64,000 nucleotides of DNA. It comes from Anthoceros angustus (taxonomy: Eukaryota; Streptophyta; Anthocerotopsida; Anthocerotales; Anthocerotaceae). The stretch covers positions 3,676,809 to 3,740,808 of the forward strand of contig MU008158.1 of NCBI GenBank assembly GCA_010909165.1. Direction: 5' to 3'. Positions 47,481 through 57,420 of this stretch are shown here, one piece after another. The notes under the pieces were generated by a model. The model saw only the letters and a program-made list of their open reading frames with translations. It did no database searches and was not told where the DNA came from. The position numbers and the translations under genes are program-made. The first letter of the stretch is position 1; every line of letters starts with the position of its first letter.

Positions 47481-50190
47481 TCACTGCTCCATGCCAGGTT
47501 CCTTGTTCCCCTCTGTCCTCTCCCGCTCCAACCTTTGCATCGATGTGATAAAGGCCTCCGCTCCAACTTCTGCTTTTCGCAAACCCTTTTCAACACGTTG
47601 GACTGCGATATGCAGTGTTTGGGGGTGGACTTTCAGAATCTTGGAGCAAACCTGCAGCACTTTAAAATAGTCCTTGTGGACACTGAAGTGCCCTGTTTTG
47701 CTTTTCACGAAAGAGTACCTCATATAGCCATCTGAATGAGACCTCCCCAGGAAGGGAGATATGCATTTAAAGCCCATGCGGTCCATTTCCTTGAGAACAT
47801 CATCCGAACTCCTACCAACTTCCTCTTCTCCTGCTGGAAAAGCCAAAGATTCTACGGCTGGGTCGTCAGAATCCGACTCAAAAGATACCCGCTCTTCAGA
47901 AGATTCATGTGTCTCGGTGTTGCCATTATCATGCAAACCACGGTTAACATTCGCTCTGCTCTCATGGCTGCCCCATGTCCCCTTCGATTTCGATGGCTCC
48001 AGAGCGGCTCCAACTTTCTTGCTGCCAGAGCTGTCACCGTTGGCTGCCATATTTTCCCTTGATTTCTGGACACAACAAGCCACAACCGAAGCCAAGCTAA
48101 AGACTTTCCTCGTTCCAGAAGCCAAAAGACAGCACAAATAAGAGACAAGAGAATCAGCTTATCAGTTTCTGATGCACTCCTCACCTGCTTAGGCAGCTTA
48201 TCATTCTTAAACAGCCGGCAAAATCGAGTCTGAAACTTTTGTTCATCAAAAGCAAGGTCCGTTCGAGGAAATATAACATCCTGGCAGTGCTTGGTATAAG
48301 ATGCCAGGTCCTCGTCAAATTCTGCACAGTCAAGCCAGACTGAATCTCAATACTAGCATCCTGTCATTAGACAATAATGACAACTGAGGAAAACAAGGGG
48401 AAACCCGTCATGTTGCTAGTAAGACTGAATACACAATTACTGAGGCAAGCAAGAGTGGCTGGAAGTCACGCTACCAAACATATCAGCAGTCTGTTGTATA
48501 GTTTCAAGCTTCCCCAGCATTTGACGTGCCGACCATTCATGGCAGCTCCTGGATTCCGTCTTTCCTTTGCCTTTTCCAGCTTTATTCAGCCCTGACTTGG
48601 AAGATCTTGGAGCATCATGGTGTTCCCTGTCTGCTGCTTCATTTGTTATCGAATTCTCTTCAACCCGGCTTTGACCATCAAGCTTGTAGAATATTTTCAA
48701 GATAACCACCAACATGGCCATAACATGCACACGTGTCGGAATAACTTCCTCTCTCGCGGACAGCCAAAGTTCAGCAGGAGTGTACCACTGGTATAGCCTA
48801 TCCCCATAAATCATCAAACGCTGTACAGGAAGCCCTAGTTGAGTTGAAAAGCGTGTAAAGATACCATGGAAGTTGACAGGAGGCACCCGTAATCCAATCC
48901 TGTCTGCTATGTGGCCGGCCAGGAGCTCCACATTCCGCGCACTTGTCATACTGTTTGGCTGGAACATGATCCTCACATTCAAAGGGAAGTGCATAGCTTC
49001 CTCCTGGACGACGCCATTTCGTGTCAGGGGCTTAACCAACTCGGTGAAGGCTGCAAGATAAGGCAACGACCCCTTGTACGCCCAGCCTGTGATGTCTGTG
49101 GGCAATATAGGCTCCCGAGCCATGTAGCAGGCCAAATACAGCACGGCGAGGGTAATTCTCAAAGGAAGCCTCTGCTTAAGAGCTCGCAGCCACACACCAG
49201 TGGCCTTCATATTGAAAGACGTTCGAGGCTCTTCGTGTCTAATTGCTACACCTGCCTTCCCCCCCTTTTCCCCCTGGCTCCCATTAATGTGGTCCACATT
49301 TCCATCTTCCTCCTCTTCCTCTACAGTCATTGCAGCACGGAAATACTCAGCACACGCTCCACAGGCTGCAATCTCCGACACACTGTTATGTGACAAGCCT
49401 GAGGAGCTAAAGGGTCACCTTTCTTGACTCGGCGCTTGTTGGCCACCTTGCTGTTCTCAGCCGCCTCAGCAGTGTCCAGCGCCTCCTGAGCCCAGTCTCT
49501 GTCACAAACGTGAGAAGCAGCCAGAAAGCGCGGCCAGATGGAGGCATAGATCCCGCAAATGAGAGGATTCACTTTAAACTTCTCCATCAACGTCTGGCAC
49601 TGCATTTGAATAATCCGCTCGAGCCCCTGGATGTAGGTCTTCCGCACGCTGTTGGAGAACTTCTCGAACAGGATGCTCTCCACCTGGGCCTTGAGCTCCG
49701 GGGCAGCCAGGGCGGCCAGATGTCTGCCCTCCTGAGACCGGCTCTGCGAGGAAGGCAGCGAGCCCTCGGCAGCGGCCTTGGAGGCGGCCTCGATCTGTGC
49801 CGCCAGGTAGCGGGCCGCAAACTTGGAGCCCAGATGCTGGCTGTACTGAAATGCTACCTGGTGGGCGAAGTCGGGGTACTGCGCCCCGAACACAGAGTCC
49901 GGCCCGCACTCGTCCAGGAAGGTGGCGAAGGGCGCATCCTCCAACTGGTCCCCGAAGATGGCCTCCAACTGAGTCTGCACCTTCGAGGCCAGAGCCTCGT
50001 TGCGGGCCACGTTGTACTCTCTCACCTGGGCGCGGCTGAAGCCGGCCTGCTGGTCATCGTCGAAGCACTCCTCCTGGAAGTTCTGCGACTGGGAGGCGCA
50101 CACGGTGCAGTACATGAACCCATCGTCCGCAAGCTCCAGCTCGGTCCCTCCGCAGGTGCTGCAGATGTTCAGGTCGTCGAAATAATCCAT
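47481..50190 (-). CDS. TAF1B: TAF1B/Rrn7-type RNA polymerase I core-factor subunit
   Basis: TAF1B (yeast Rrn7, Arabidopsis MEE12) is the TFIIB-like factor that bridges RNA polymerase I to rDNA promoters in the nucleolus. The N-terminus has the diagnostic zinc ribbon: CSTCGG, then 13 residues, then CTVC (residues 10-30). A long helical region follows, including SNSVRKTYIQGLERIIQMQC. Exon 2 carries a cyclin-fold-like stretch, PLRITLAVLYLACYMAREPI and LPTDITGWAYKGSLPYLAAF. The C-terminal exon is Ser/Glu-rich, then HFSVHKDYFKVLQVCSKIL. Exons: 49419-50190, 48475-49365, 48185-48321 and 47481-48065; all introns are GT-AG, the first only about 53 bp. Total is about 790 residues. The start is the only ATG before the zinc ribbon. 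Head-to-head with the PPR gene at 51128, leaving a 0.9-kb shared upstream region. Confidence 0.87.
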
Positions 50191-50599
50191 CCAGCTCTCG
50201 ATTGCCTGGATTCCTGCTCCACTCTGCCTCGCACTGAATAAGCCACTGCGCTGTGCTGGGCTGCCACCCCTCGCCGCCCTTCTCAGACTCTTTTGCGATT
50301 GGGCAAGAGCCGCGAATTCAATCCTTTCGTCAGCTCAACTCTCCACGATCGAAGCTCGTCTGTCCCAGCTAGCTCTGTACACGAAGCCGATCGAGAATCG
50401 AGACACTGCGTTCGTCATGTTGGCACACGCCGGCAAAGAATTCAACTCTTCAAACACAAACTCCCCAACTTATGTACACGACCTTTCGGTCCACCACTGA
50501 CATGCAGTCGGTTGAGGTTTTAGACGCCCTATTTATTGGGAACTCTATAAACAGGGAAGCCTGAACATTTTCTTAGATCCGTCCCAAAGTAGGACGTGG
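50191..50599. other. Upstream region of the TAF1B-like gene
   Basis: Region directly before the TAF1B-like ATG. No open frame of note; probably 5' UTR and promoter. Confidence 0.4.
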
Positions 50600-50720
50600 A
50601 TGGCCGGTCGGTTAGCATTAGGCTCTCGTAATTTGGAGACGCTAGTTCGAATTCGGTTCACTGTGTCCGAATGAGGTGGAAGCGGAAGTGAGATCAGGCG
50701 AGGTCTAAGGGTCTCACCTC
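50600..50720 (+). repeat. Possible tRNA-derived SINE
   Basis: GGTTAGCATTAGGC at 50610-50623 resembles an RNA polymerase III A box and AGTTCGAATTC at 50644-50654 a B box, about 33 bases apart. The arms do not fold into a proper tRNA (weak anticodon and T stems), so it is not a working tRNA gene. A tRNA-derived SINE or degenerate tRNA is the best reading. Weak call. Confidence 0.3.
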
Positions 50721-51127
50721 CTCCACCCTCATGTTCATGCCAGAAGAAGCCTTGACAAGGCTAGCGCCTCACATCCATGATGAACGATACCCAGCCAGTT
50801 GGAGATATCTGACGTCTCTAAACACTTGATTTCCGTGCTGATTGCCTCTCTAGAACTCTGGCTCAGGGCCTTTGCAAAGGGTTGTTCGCGGTGCATTGCC
50901 CGTTGCCGGTGGTGCCTGGCTGTATATGTATTCGTAGTGAGAGAAGGAGAGCATGCCTTATGGCAATGGAGATGGGCGAAGGGCCTCAAGGGTGAGAATT
51001 TCAATCAAGCAGGCCGAAGAACCGGTATCGGGTAAGGAGGGACGCTCCTCTTGTGCCCCTTCCTGCGACACCGGCTGCCATGCTGAAGTGTTGAAGTTCA
51101 GAGTTCCGCTTGCTTGGAGACACATGA

Positions 51128-53770
51128 ATGGATGCCATTCATGGTGTGTTGAAGATCAATCCGGATGCGCATGGTAGCTGCTTTCACGTGAGGAGCCCTT
51201 ACCTGTCCAGGAATCTGTCAGCATTGGAATTCCAGGGCTGGTCCCAGACGTTGACGGAGTCCAGAGTGTATGGTCCAAAAAATGCTGTCTCCACAAGAGG
51301 TCCTGGAAACGACCCTCGATGGAAGGAGATACGCCACAAGGTTCTCCGGCTTGACAAGTTTCACGATCCAGCTAGGGTGGATTTGAAGCTGGCTGGTCTG
51401 GATAGGCAGGTGTATCGTATTGCACCGTTGGGCACGGGGGGATTGGAGCATGACGCTTACCGTCGCAGGGCTGCAGGTGCAGTAACGGGTGAAACTGCGA
51501 GCAAGCTATGTGAGCAGGGCAAGCTCAGTGAGGCCGTTGAGGCTCTGGGTGTGCTGGTGCAGGGAGGCTGGCGTGTTTCCACGTCTCTGTTTTATTGTGT
51601 CTTAAAAAGGTGTGTGGTTGTGAAGGATCTGGTTGTGGGTCGGCGGGTGCATGCTCTCTGCGTGAGAAATGGGTATGAGGCCGACACGTTCCTGTGCAAC
51701 CACATCCTGCGGATGTATGTTTCTCATGCCAGGTTGCCTGAAGCGATGGATGTGTTCACCTTAGTTGCCAAACCAGACGCCTTTATGTGGTCTTCCATAA
51801 TTGATGCTCATGTGAAGGATGGACAACCTGAGCAGGCAATACAATTGTATCATCAGATGCGCAGGTCAAGTGTGAAGCCAGATGGCCATGTGTTTGTAGC
51901 AGCCTTGCAGGCTTGTGCCAGGGGAGGTGACTTGACAACTGGGCAGCAGGTGCATGCTGATGTGTTGGCCAGTGGAGTTGAGCCTGATTTGTTTGTTTCT
52001 AATTGTTTGGTGGACATGTATGCAAAGTGTGGCAGCTTGGAAGAATCTAAGAGAGTGTTCGACGGGCTTCTCAAGAAAGATGTAGTAACGTGGAATGCCA
52101 TGATAGCAGGGTGTTCCCAGCAGGGTAAGGGTCAGGAGGCCCTTGAATTTTACGCTTCCATGCAAAAGGAAGGCTTCGCTGTTCCTAGTTCTGTGACATT
52201 TGTTTGCCTCCTGCTTGCATGTGCAAGTGTGGGTATTAAGGCTTTAGAAACGGGAAAGCAGCTTCATGCACAGATTGAAGAACGAGGACTTGAAGCAGAC
52301 GTGACTGTAGGAAACAATTTGATAAACATGTATGCAAAGTGCGGCAGCATGAAGGCTGCTGAGAACGTTTTTAATGGACTTCGTCAAAAAGACGTTGTGA
52401 CATGGAATACCATGATAGCAGGATATGCGCAGCAGGACAGGGGTCAGGAAGCTCTGTGTCTTCACAGTGCCATGCTGCAAGAAAGCACCGATGCGCCAAA
52501 CTCTGTGACATTTGTATGCCTCTTGCAGGCATGTGCAAGTGTCGGTGTCGCAGCGATGGAGAAGGGGAAGGAGCTTCATGCTCAGATTGTGGAACAGGGC
52601 CTTCAAGTTGATGTCACTGTAGGCAACAATCTAATAAACATGTACGCAAAGTGTGGCAGCCTAGAGGATGCTCAGACCGTGTTTGACGGGCTTAGCCAAA
52701 AGGATGTGGTGACATGGACTACTTTGATAGCAGGATATTCCCAGCAAGGCATGGGTCTGGAATCTCTTCGTCTATACAGTGCAATGCAGCATGATGGCAT
52801 CGCTTTTCCTGATACTGTGGCATTTGTGTGCCTCCTGCAAGTATGTGCAAACGTCGCAGCTTTGCACATCGGGAGGCAGCTTCATGCTGACATTCAGGAA
52901 CAAGGGCTTGGGGCTGATCTGGCTGTAGCCATCCATTTGATAAAGATGTACGCAAAATCGGGGAGCATGGTGGATGCACAGCGGGTGTTTGATGCATTGC
53001 CCCAAAGAGACGTTGTAGCCTGGAGTGCGCTGATTGCAGGATACACCCAACAAGGTGACAGTGATGTGGTATTCGACTTGTTTCAAAAAATGTGTGAGGA
53101 CGGCGTACAGCCAGGCAGCACCACCTTACTTAGCCTACTGACAGTATGCAGTCATGTGGGTCTCGTGGACAAGGGGCGAGAGTACTTTGATGCCATGAGC
53201 AGACAGTATGGTATCGGTCCCACCACGGAGCACTACTCTTGCATGGTGGACCTCCTGGGTCGTGCAGGCCAACTTGATGAGGCACTAGCGGTAGCGAGGA
53301 CAATGCCTGTACAGCCGGATGCTGCAGTTTGGCGCACTCTACTGGGCGCTTGTCAAAAGTGGAGCAACTTGTCTGTGGCACTGTGTGCTTTCGATGAAGC
53401 AGTGAAGGTAGATGAGACAGATGCCGCAGTATATGTGTTGATGTCCAACATATATACCAGTGCTGAGATGTGGGAGGAGGCACAGGAGATGCGGGTGAGG
53501 AGAGAGGGAATCGGGGCATGGAAGCAGCCAGGCCAGAGCTGGTGGACTGACTCAGACGGACTGGTGCATAGTTTCCTGGTCGGAGATAAGAAGGATTCAG
53601 ATAGTGATGATAGGTGTCCTGGAGTCGTCAGCAGTTTGAAAAGCTCGATGTACATGGATAGTCCATCAGTAATATCAGGAATGCAAGTTCATCTTTCAGT
53701 TTATAATATTCTCCAGCCTTTGTTGTCAAATTTCTGGCCAATCGCGGCCCTGCAAAACACAAATTGGTGA
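51128..53770 (+). CDS. PLS-class pentatricopeptide repeat protein with E/E+ region, no DYW domain
   Basis: Intronless 880-codon frame. PPR proteins bind organelle RNA, about one repeat per nucleotide; the PLS class with E motifs usually takes part in C-to-U editing. About fifteen P/L/S repeats run from residue 130 to 760, with the typical VDMYAKCGSLEESKRVFDGL and KKDVVTWNAMIAGCSQQG blocks recurring four times almost unchanged (residues 290-560). EHYSCMVDLLGRAGQLDEAL and WRTLLGACQKWSN mark the E motif. The E+ block is PGQSWWTDSDGLVHSFLVGD, after which a DYW deaminase would start; instead the frame runs about 50 unrelated residues and stops. So it would need a partner deaminase to edit RNA. The N-terminal 100 residues have no repeats and could be a targeting region, though not clearly a transit peptide. 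ATG 51128 is the first in frame. Confidence 0.92.
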   Translation: MDAIHGVLKINPDAHGSCFHVRSPYLSRNLSALEFQGWSQTLTESRVYGPKNAVSTRGPGNDPRWKEIRHKVLRLDKFHDPARVDLKLAGLDRQVYRIAPLGTGGLEHDAYRRRAAGAVTGETASKLCEQGKLSEAVEALGVLVQGGWRVSTSLFYCVLKRCVVVKDLVVGRRVHALCVRNGYEADTFLCNHILRMYVSHARLPEAMDVFTLVAKPDAFMWSSIIDAHVKDGQPEQAIQLYHQMRRSSVKPDGHVFVAALQACARGGDLTTGQQVHADVLASGVEPDLFVSNCLVDMYAKCGSLEESKRVFDGLLKKDVVTWNAMIAGCSQQGKGQEALEFYASMQKEGFAVPSSVTFVCLLLACASVGIKALETGKQLHAQIEERGLEADVTVGNNLINMYAKCGSMKAAENVFNGLRQKDVVTWNTMIAGYAQQDRGQEALCLHSAMLQESTDAPNSVTFVCLLQACASVGVAAMEKGKELHAQIVEQGLQVDVTVGNNLINMYAKCGSLEDAQTVFDGLSQKDVVTWTTLIAGYSQQGMGLESLRLYSAMQHDGIAFPDTVAFVCLLQVCANVAALHIGRQLHADIQEQGLGADLAVAIHLIKMYAKSGSMVDAQRVFDALPQRDVVAWSALIAGYTQQGDSDVVFDLFQKMCEDGVQPGSTTLLSLLTVCSHVGLVDKGREYFDAMSRQYGIGPTTEHYSCMVDLLGRAGQLDEALAVARTMPVQPDAAVWRTLLGACQKWSNLSVALCAFDEAVKVDETDAAVYVLMSNIYTSAEMWEEAQEMRVRREGIGAWKQPGQSWWTDSDGLVHSFLVGDKKDSDSDDRCPGVVSSLKSSMYMDSPSVISGMQVHLSVYNILQPLLSNFWPIAALQNTNW

Positions 53771-54111
53771 GACGGCTGAGCATGGACCGGCTGTAAACGC
53801 CATGTTTGTATGTCTCCTGCAGGAACAGAGGCTCTTCACCTTCGCGCTTCCGGCGATCCGAATTCCGGCCGGCATCATGAGTGCCCTTCGCCGTGCATGT
53901 AACAGCCGACGTAATAGCTACTTGGTCGGCCGGCCTTGAGTCATGTATGTAGCGACTCGAGGAACAAGAGAGAGGTTGGAGGTTGCCGTGCGGGCCACGC
54001 TAGAAGCTTAGTACAAACGAAGGTGTATGTTCCAGGGCCCATGGAATCACCTGAAATGGGTCCTGGTATAAGGCTTCAGGGGGGCTCGGAGTATTTGCGA
54101 AGGCTTTGAGG
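53771..54111. other. Spacer and probable P450 promoter
   Basis: Short intergenic stretch between the PPR stop and the P450 start. No gene; a GCCGGCCGG-type palindromic stretch occurs near 53925-53936. Confidence 0.4.
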
Positions 54112-56484
54112 ATGGCAGGCTGCCCATTAACAGCACTGGGTGTGCAGGCCAGCTTGCTGTACCAATGGGTCGTGGGGGCCGTGGTGGCCTTGGCTCTGGC
54201 AGCTCTGGTGCGGAAAATCCTGAAGCCCAGCAACACGGGGCTGTCTTTGCCCCCAGGCTCCATGGGCTGGCCTCTGCTGGGGGAGACGCTGGATTTCATG
54301 CGGAGTTTTAGCAGTTCCAGAACTGCCTCCACCCCCTCCTTCATGCAGGCTCGCCGCAAGCTGTGAGCCCCGCAACGTTGCAGCCGAGCTGTGTTGTGTT
54401 GCAGACTGTGGAAGGTGCTTAGACTTTGCAGATGTTCCTTGGTCTTCGATGGCATGTTGCAGGCATGGGGACGTGTACAAAACCAGGGTGATGGGGGTCA
54501 ATGCTGTGGTTATCGGCGGGCCAGAGGGGCAGAAGTTCCTCGCGTCCTATGACGGCAGGCTGCTTGAGAGCCCTGCTGCATTCCGAAGCGTCGTGGATCG
54601 ATTTGGAGCAAACGCTTTGTTTCTGGTGAATGGGGATCAGCATAAGCGTCTGCGTAAGGCGATGCAGGAGCCCTTCGGTTTGGGATCCCTCAAGGCTAGG
54701 CTCTCCGCCGTGGAGTGGCTCACACTGGACACGCTTAGAAGGTGGGAGGGAAAGGAGGTTCTTGTGATGACGGAAAGCACAAAGGTACCACTGTCGTCTT
54801 TCGTGTGCTTTCACCAGGGCGTGGGATGTGGGAGCTGATTTTCTTTTGCACCTCGAATGCAGTTCACCTTCAGCTTGATCCTGGATATGTTTCTTGGCCT
54901 GAAGCCCGGTCCCGATGTGGACTACATTTGGGAGCAGTTCCAGATGTTGAGCGACGGAGGTGTTCCTCTGCCTCTCAAAATTCCTGGAACTACGTACTAC
55001 AAAATGCTGCAGGTAGCTCCCAGTTTACTTCCTTTCAGATGCACATGCTGTCTGGCAAAGACATTTTAAGGCAGGCATTGATCAATTCGAGGCTCGCTCG
55101 TTATGAATTCTGTTGCAACCAGGCTCGGCAAGTATTGGTTCAGCACTTCCAAGGGATCATTGACTCAAGGAGGAATTCAGACATGAGTAAGTCAGTCAAG
55201 CACTGCGCACATCGCACCTCCTTGCTTCTTCAAGCTCAGGATATTCCTGACCTTGGAGCCGCCTTATTAATGGATTTGTTTGAATTTCTGAGTAACTGGA
55301 CTATTCTCAGGATCCGGAGGGAGAGACATTTTGGACTTTCTGCTGAAACCCAGTGCTGGCCAAGAAAGTATATCAGATGCAGAAATTGTTGACAACATCC
55401 TCTTTGTGCTTTTTGCTGGATATGATACCACTGCCCTTGCTCTTACATCGATCATCCGCCGCCTTTTCCAAAACCCCGATCAGTGGAGCATCTTAAAGGT
55501 GATCACTCAACAGCACGAGCTCCGGCCATGACCGGTTAAAAACTCAATTCATGAGGACTGCTGAAAACCTGCAATACCTGCTATGCTTACCATTAGCCGC
55601 CTTGGTCTTGTCTGGAATCAGCGTGAGCATGATCGCATTCGAGAGGGACTTCAAGGGCATTCATCAGAGGGAAGATGTCTTACTTGGGATTCTCTCAAGC
55701 AGATGACTTACACCATGCAGGTAACTATATAAGGTCGTTCCCTCAGAACTTTCCCCGCAATAATTGCTCGTTCTGACGACATTCTTGCAAGTGAATCCAG
55801 ATTGTCTACGAAGTCACCCGAACATCAAGCATAGGGGACACTTCTGCTCGTTTTGTCTTAGAGGATCTGGAATTTCAAGGTACATACATATGCCAATCCA
55901 AGTGCATTTATCAGCATATGAACTTGCAACTTTGGAGGCTGGAGTCGACTCTTCAGGAACACTCGATCTTCACGCAGGCTACAGAATACCAAAAGGCTGG
56001 ATGGTGTTCCTCGACAGAGACTCTGCTAATTTTGACACACGCACTTTCAACGAGCCTGAGAAGTTTAATCCTTCTCGATTTCAGGTAAAACGGAAATTTC
56101 TCTGCCCTGATGGGAATCTCCATGCTGCCGGCTAATGTCTTGTGAATACCTACATCTCTTTGCAGGACGGATTACCCTCCAACTTCAGCTGGGCTCCATT
56201 TGGCAGTGGGCCTCACATGTGCCTGGGCATGGAACTTGCAAAGTTGGAGCTTTGTGTGTTCACCCACCACCTCGTCACCACGTACACGTGGGTAGCATTT
56301 GTTTGTGTTCTTGTACGTAGCTGGTCTTGTCGCGTACTGAATGACTCGACTTAAATCTTTCAGGTGGAACGTCTTAACGGACGATTTCTCGCTGGATTAT
56401 GGACGTGCCATGCCTCGTTACCGAACTGGGATTCCTGCTATTTTTGAAAGGCGGAAGCAAGTGGTGACAACTCAACAGATGTAG
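54112..56484 (+). CDS. Cytochrome P450, CYP85-clan type
   Basis: A haem monooxygenase anchored in the ER. The start ATG at 54112 is followed by a hydrophobic anchor (YQWVVGAVVALALAALV) and the hinge LPPGSMGWPLLGETLDF, typical of the CYP85 clan (sterol, brassinosteroid, gibberellin, abscisic-acid and triterpenoid oxidases). The I-helix oxygen-binding motif is FAGYDTTA, the K-helix ExxR is EVTR, and the PERF-type block is PEKFNPSRF. The haem loop is FGSGPHMCLGMELAKLEL with the invariant Cys ligand. Exons: 54112-54364, about 54464-54784, 54861-55012, 55123-55184, 55311-55497, 55621-55719, 55799-55877, 55979-56084, 56166-56281 and 56364-56484. All conserved motifs are intact, so it should be functional. 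The haem-loop and FTHHLVTTY pattern resemble CYP90/CYP716/CYP720 groups; the subfamily cannot be fixed by eye. Confidence 0.9.
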
Positions 56485-57420
56485 TGAGCTTCTTCACGAG
56501 CTTGCATGTCAGCGAATTGAAGGTGGGTAGAAGGGTTGTGGAACCTTTTTTTCCGGAGAGAAAGTTCCATTTGCCCAAAATGCAGTGTTGTACACCTAGT
56601 GAAAGCGTTGTGCAAGTCTATAATAGAGAGGTTGCATTTATAATTGTAAGTATTGCGCTGGTTCCCTACCCTAAAGGTATCCAGTGGTCAGTACGCCAGG
56701 CTACACTCTCGAAGCAGCACGACGCAGTGGCCAACCAGCCAGAATTCAAGTTTGTAGACAACCAAGCGTTCATGCTTCATGCAAAATCAGTCAAGCAGCA
56801 ACGTGTGTCACAGTCTTCACCTTCTCTCAGACTATCCTGCAGCAACCGAAACCTCACCTGGAGGCCTGAGGCCTATCTGTTTACTACAAGGGGAAAGGAC
56901 AAAGAACCAAGATCCTAGCCCAGACCTGTATTCACAGTATCTGGATAACAAATCGGGTCTGCTCTTATAGGATCTGGCCATGGATAAAAATCCGCATGTC
57001 GTCACTTCGGCGGCTGCACAAATTCACGAGTGACAAGCCTTTTCGAAATATCTGCCTCCGGGCAATCGCACATGCTAGTTTGTCACCCAAGGTCATGCTT
57101 GCATCAGCTGCCTTACACAAAGCCATCGCTTCCTCCATCCAATAATAGCTGAATGTTTTAATAAATTCGCATAACTACGATACAGTCCTCCTTACACAAA
57201 TAGTGTGTTCGCTCTGCCCTGACTTCGCGTCGAGGTGAGGATTGAGACACGGGGCGAATTTCTCAGGAAAGCAGCAATGCATTCCAGGGGTTGGTGAAAT
57301 GCAAGCCATGCTGAAGTTTGCTTGTTATGAAATCGTGCCCTGCGCAGAAATCGCTCCCTCTATACCATGGAGGACAGAACAAACATCTGCTCCAGTGCCA
57401 GAAAACACTATCATCTCATA
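56485..57420. other. Intergenic between convergent genes
   Basis: Lies between the P450 stop and the minus-strand receptor stop. Open frames up to 144 codons (56484-56918) lack any motif. Expected to hold both 3' UTRs. Confidence 0.45.

Noticed and set aside
50600-50675. Functional tRNA gene
   Set aside because: Anticodon and T stems do not pair properly; only the promoter-like boxes remain.
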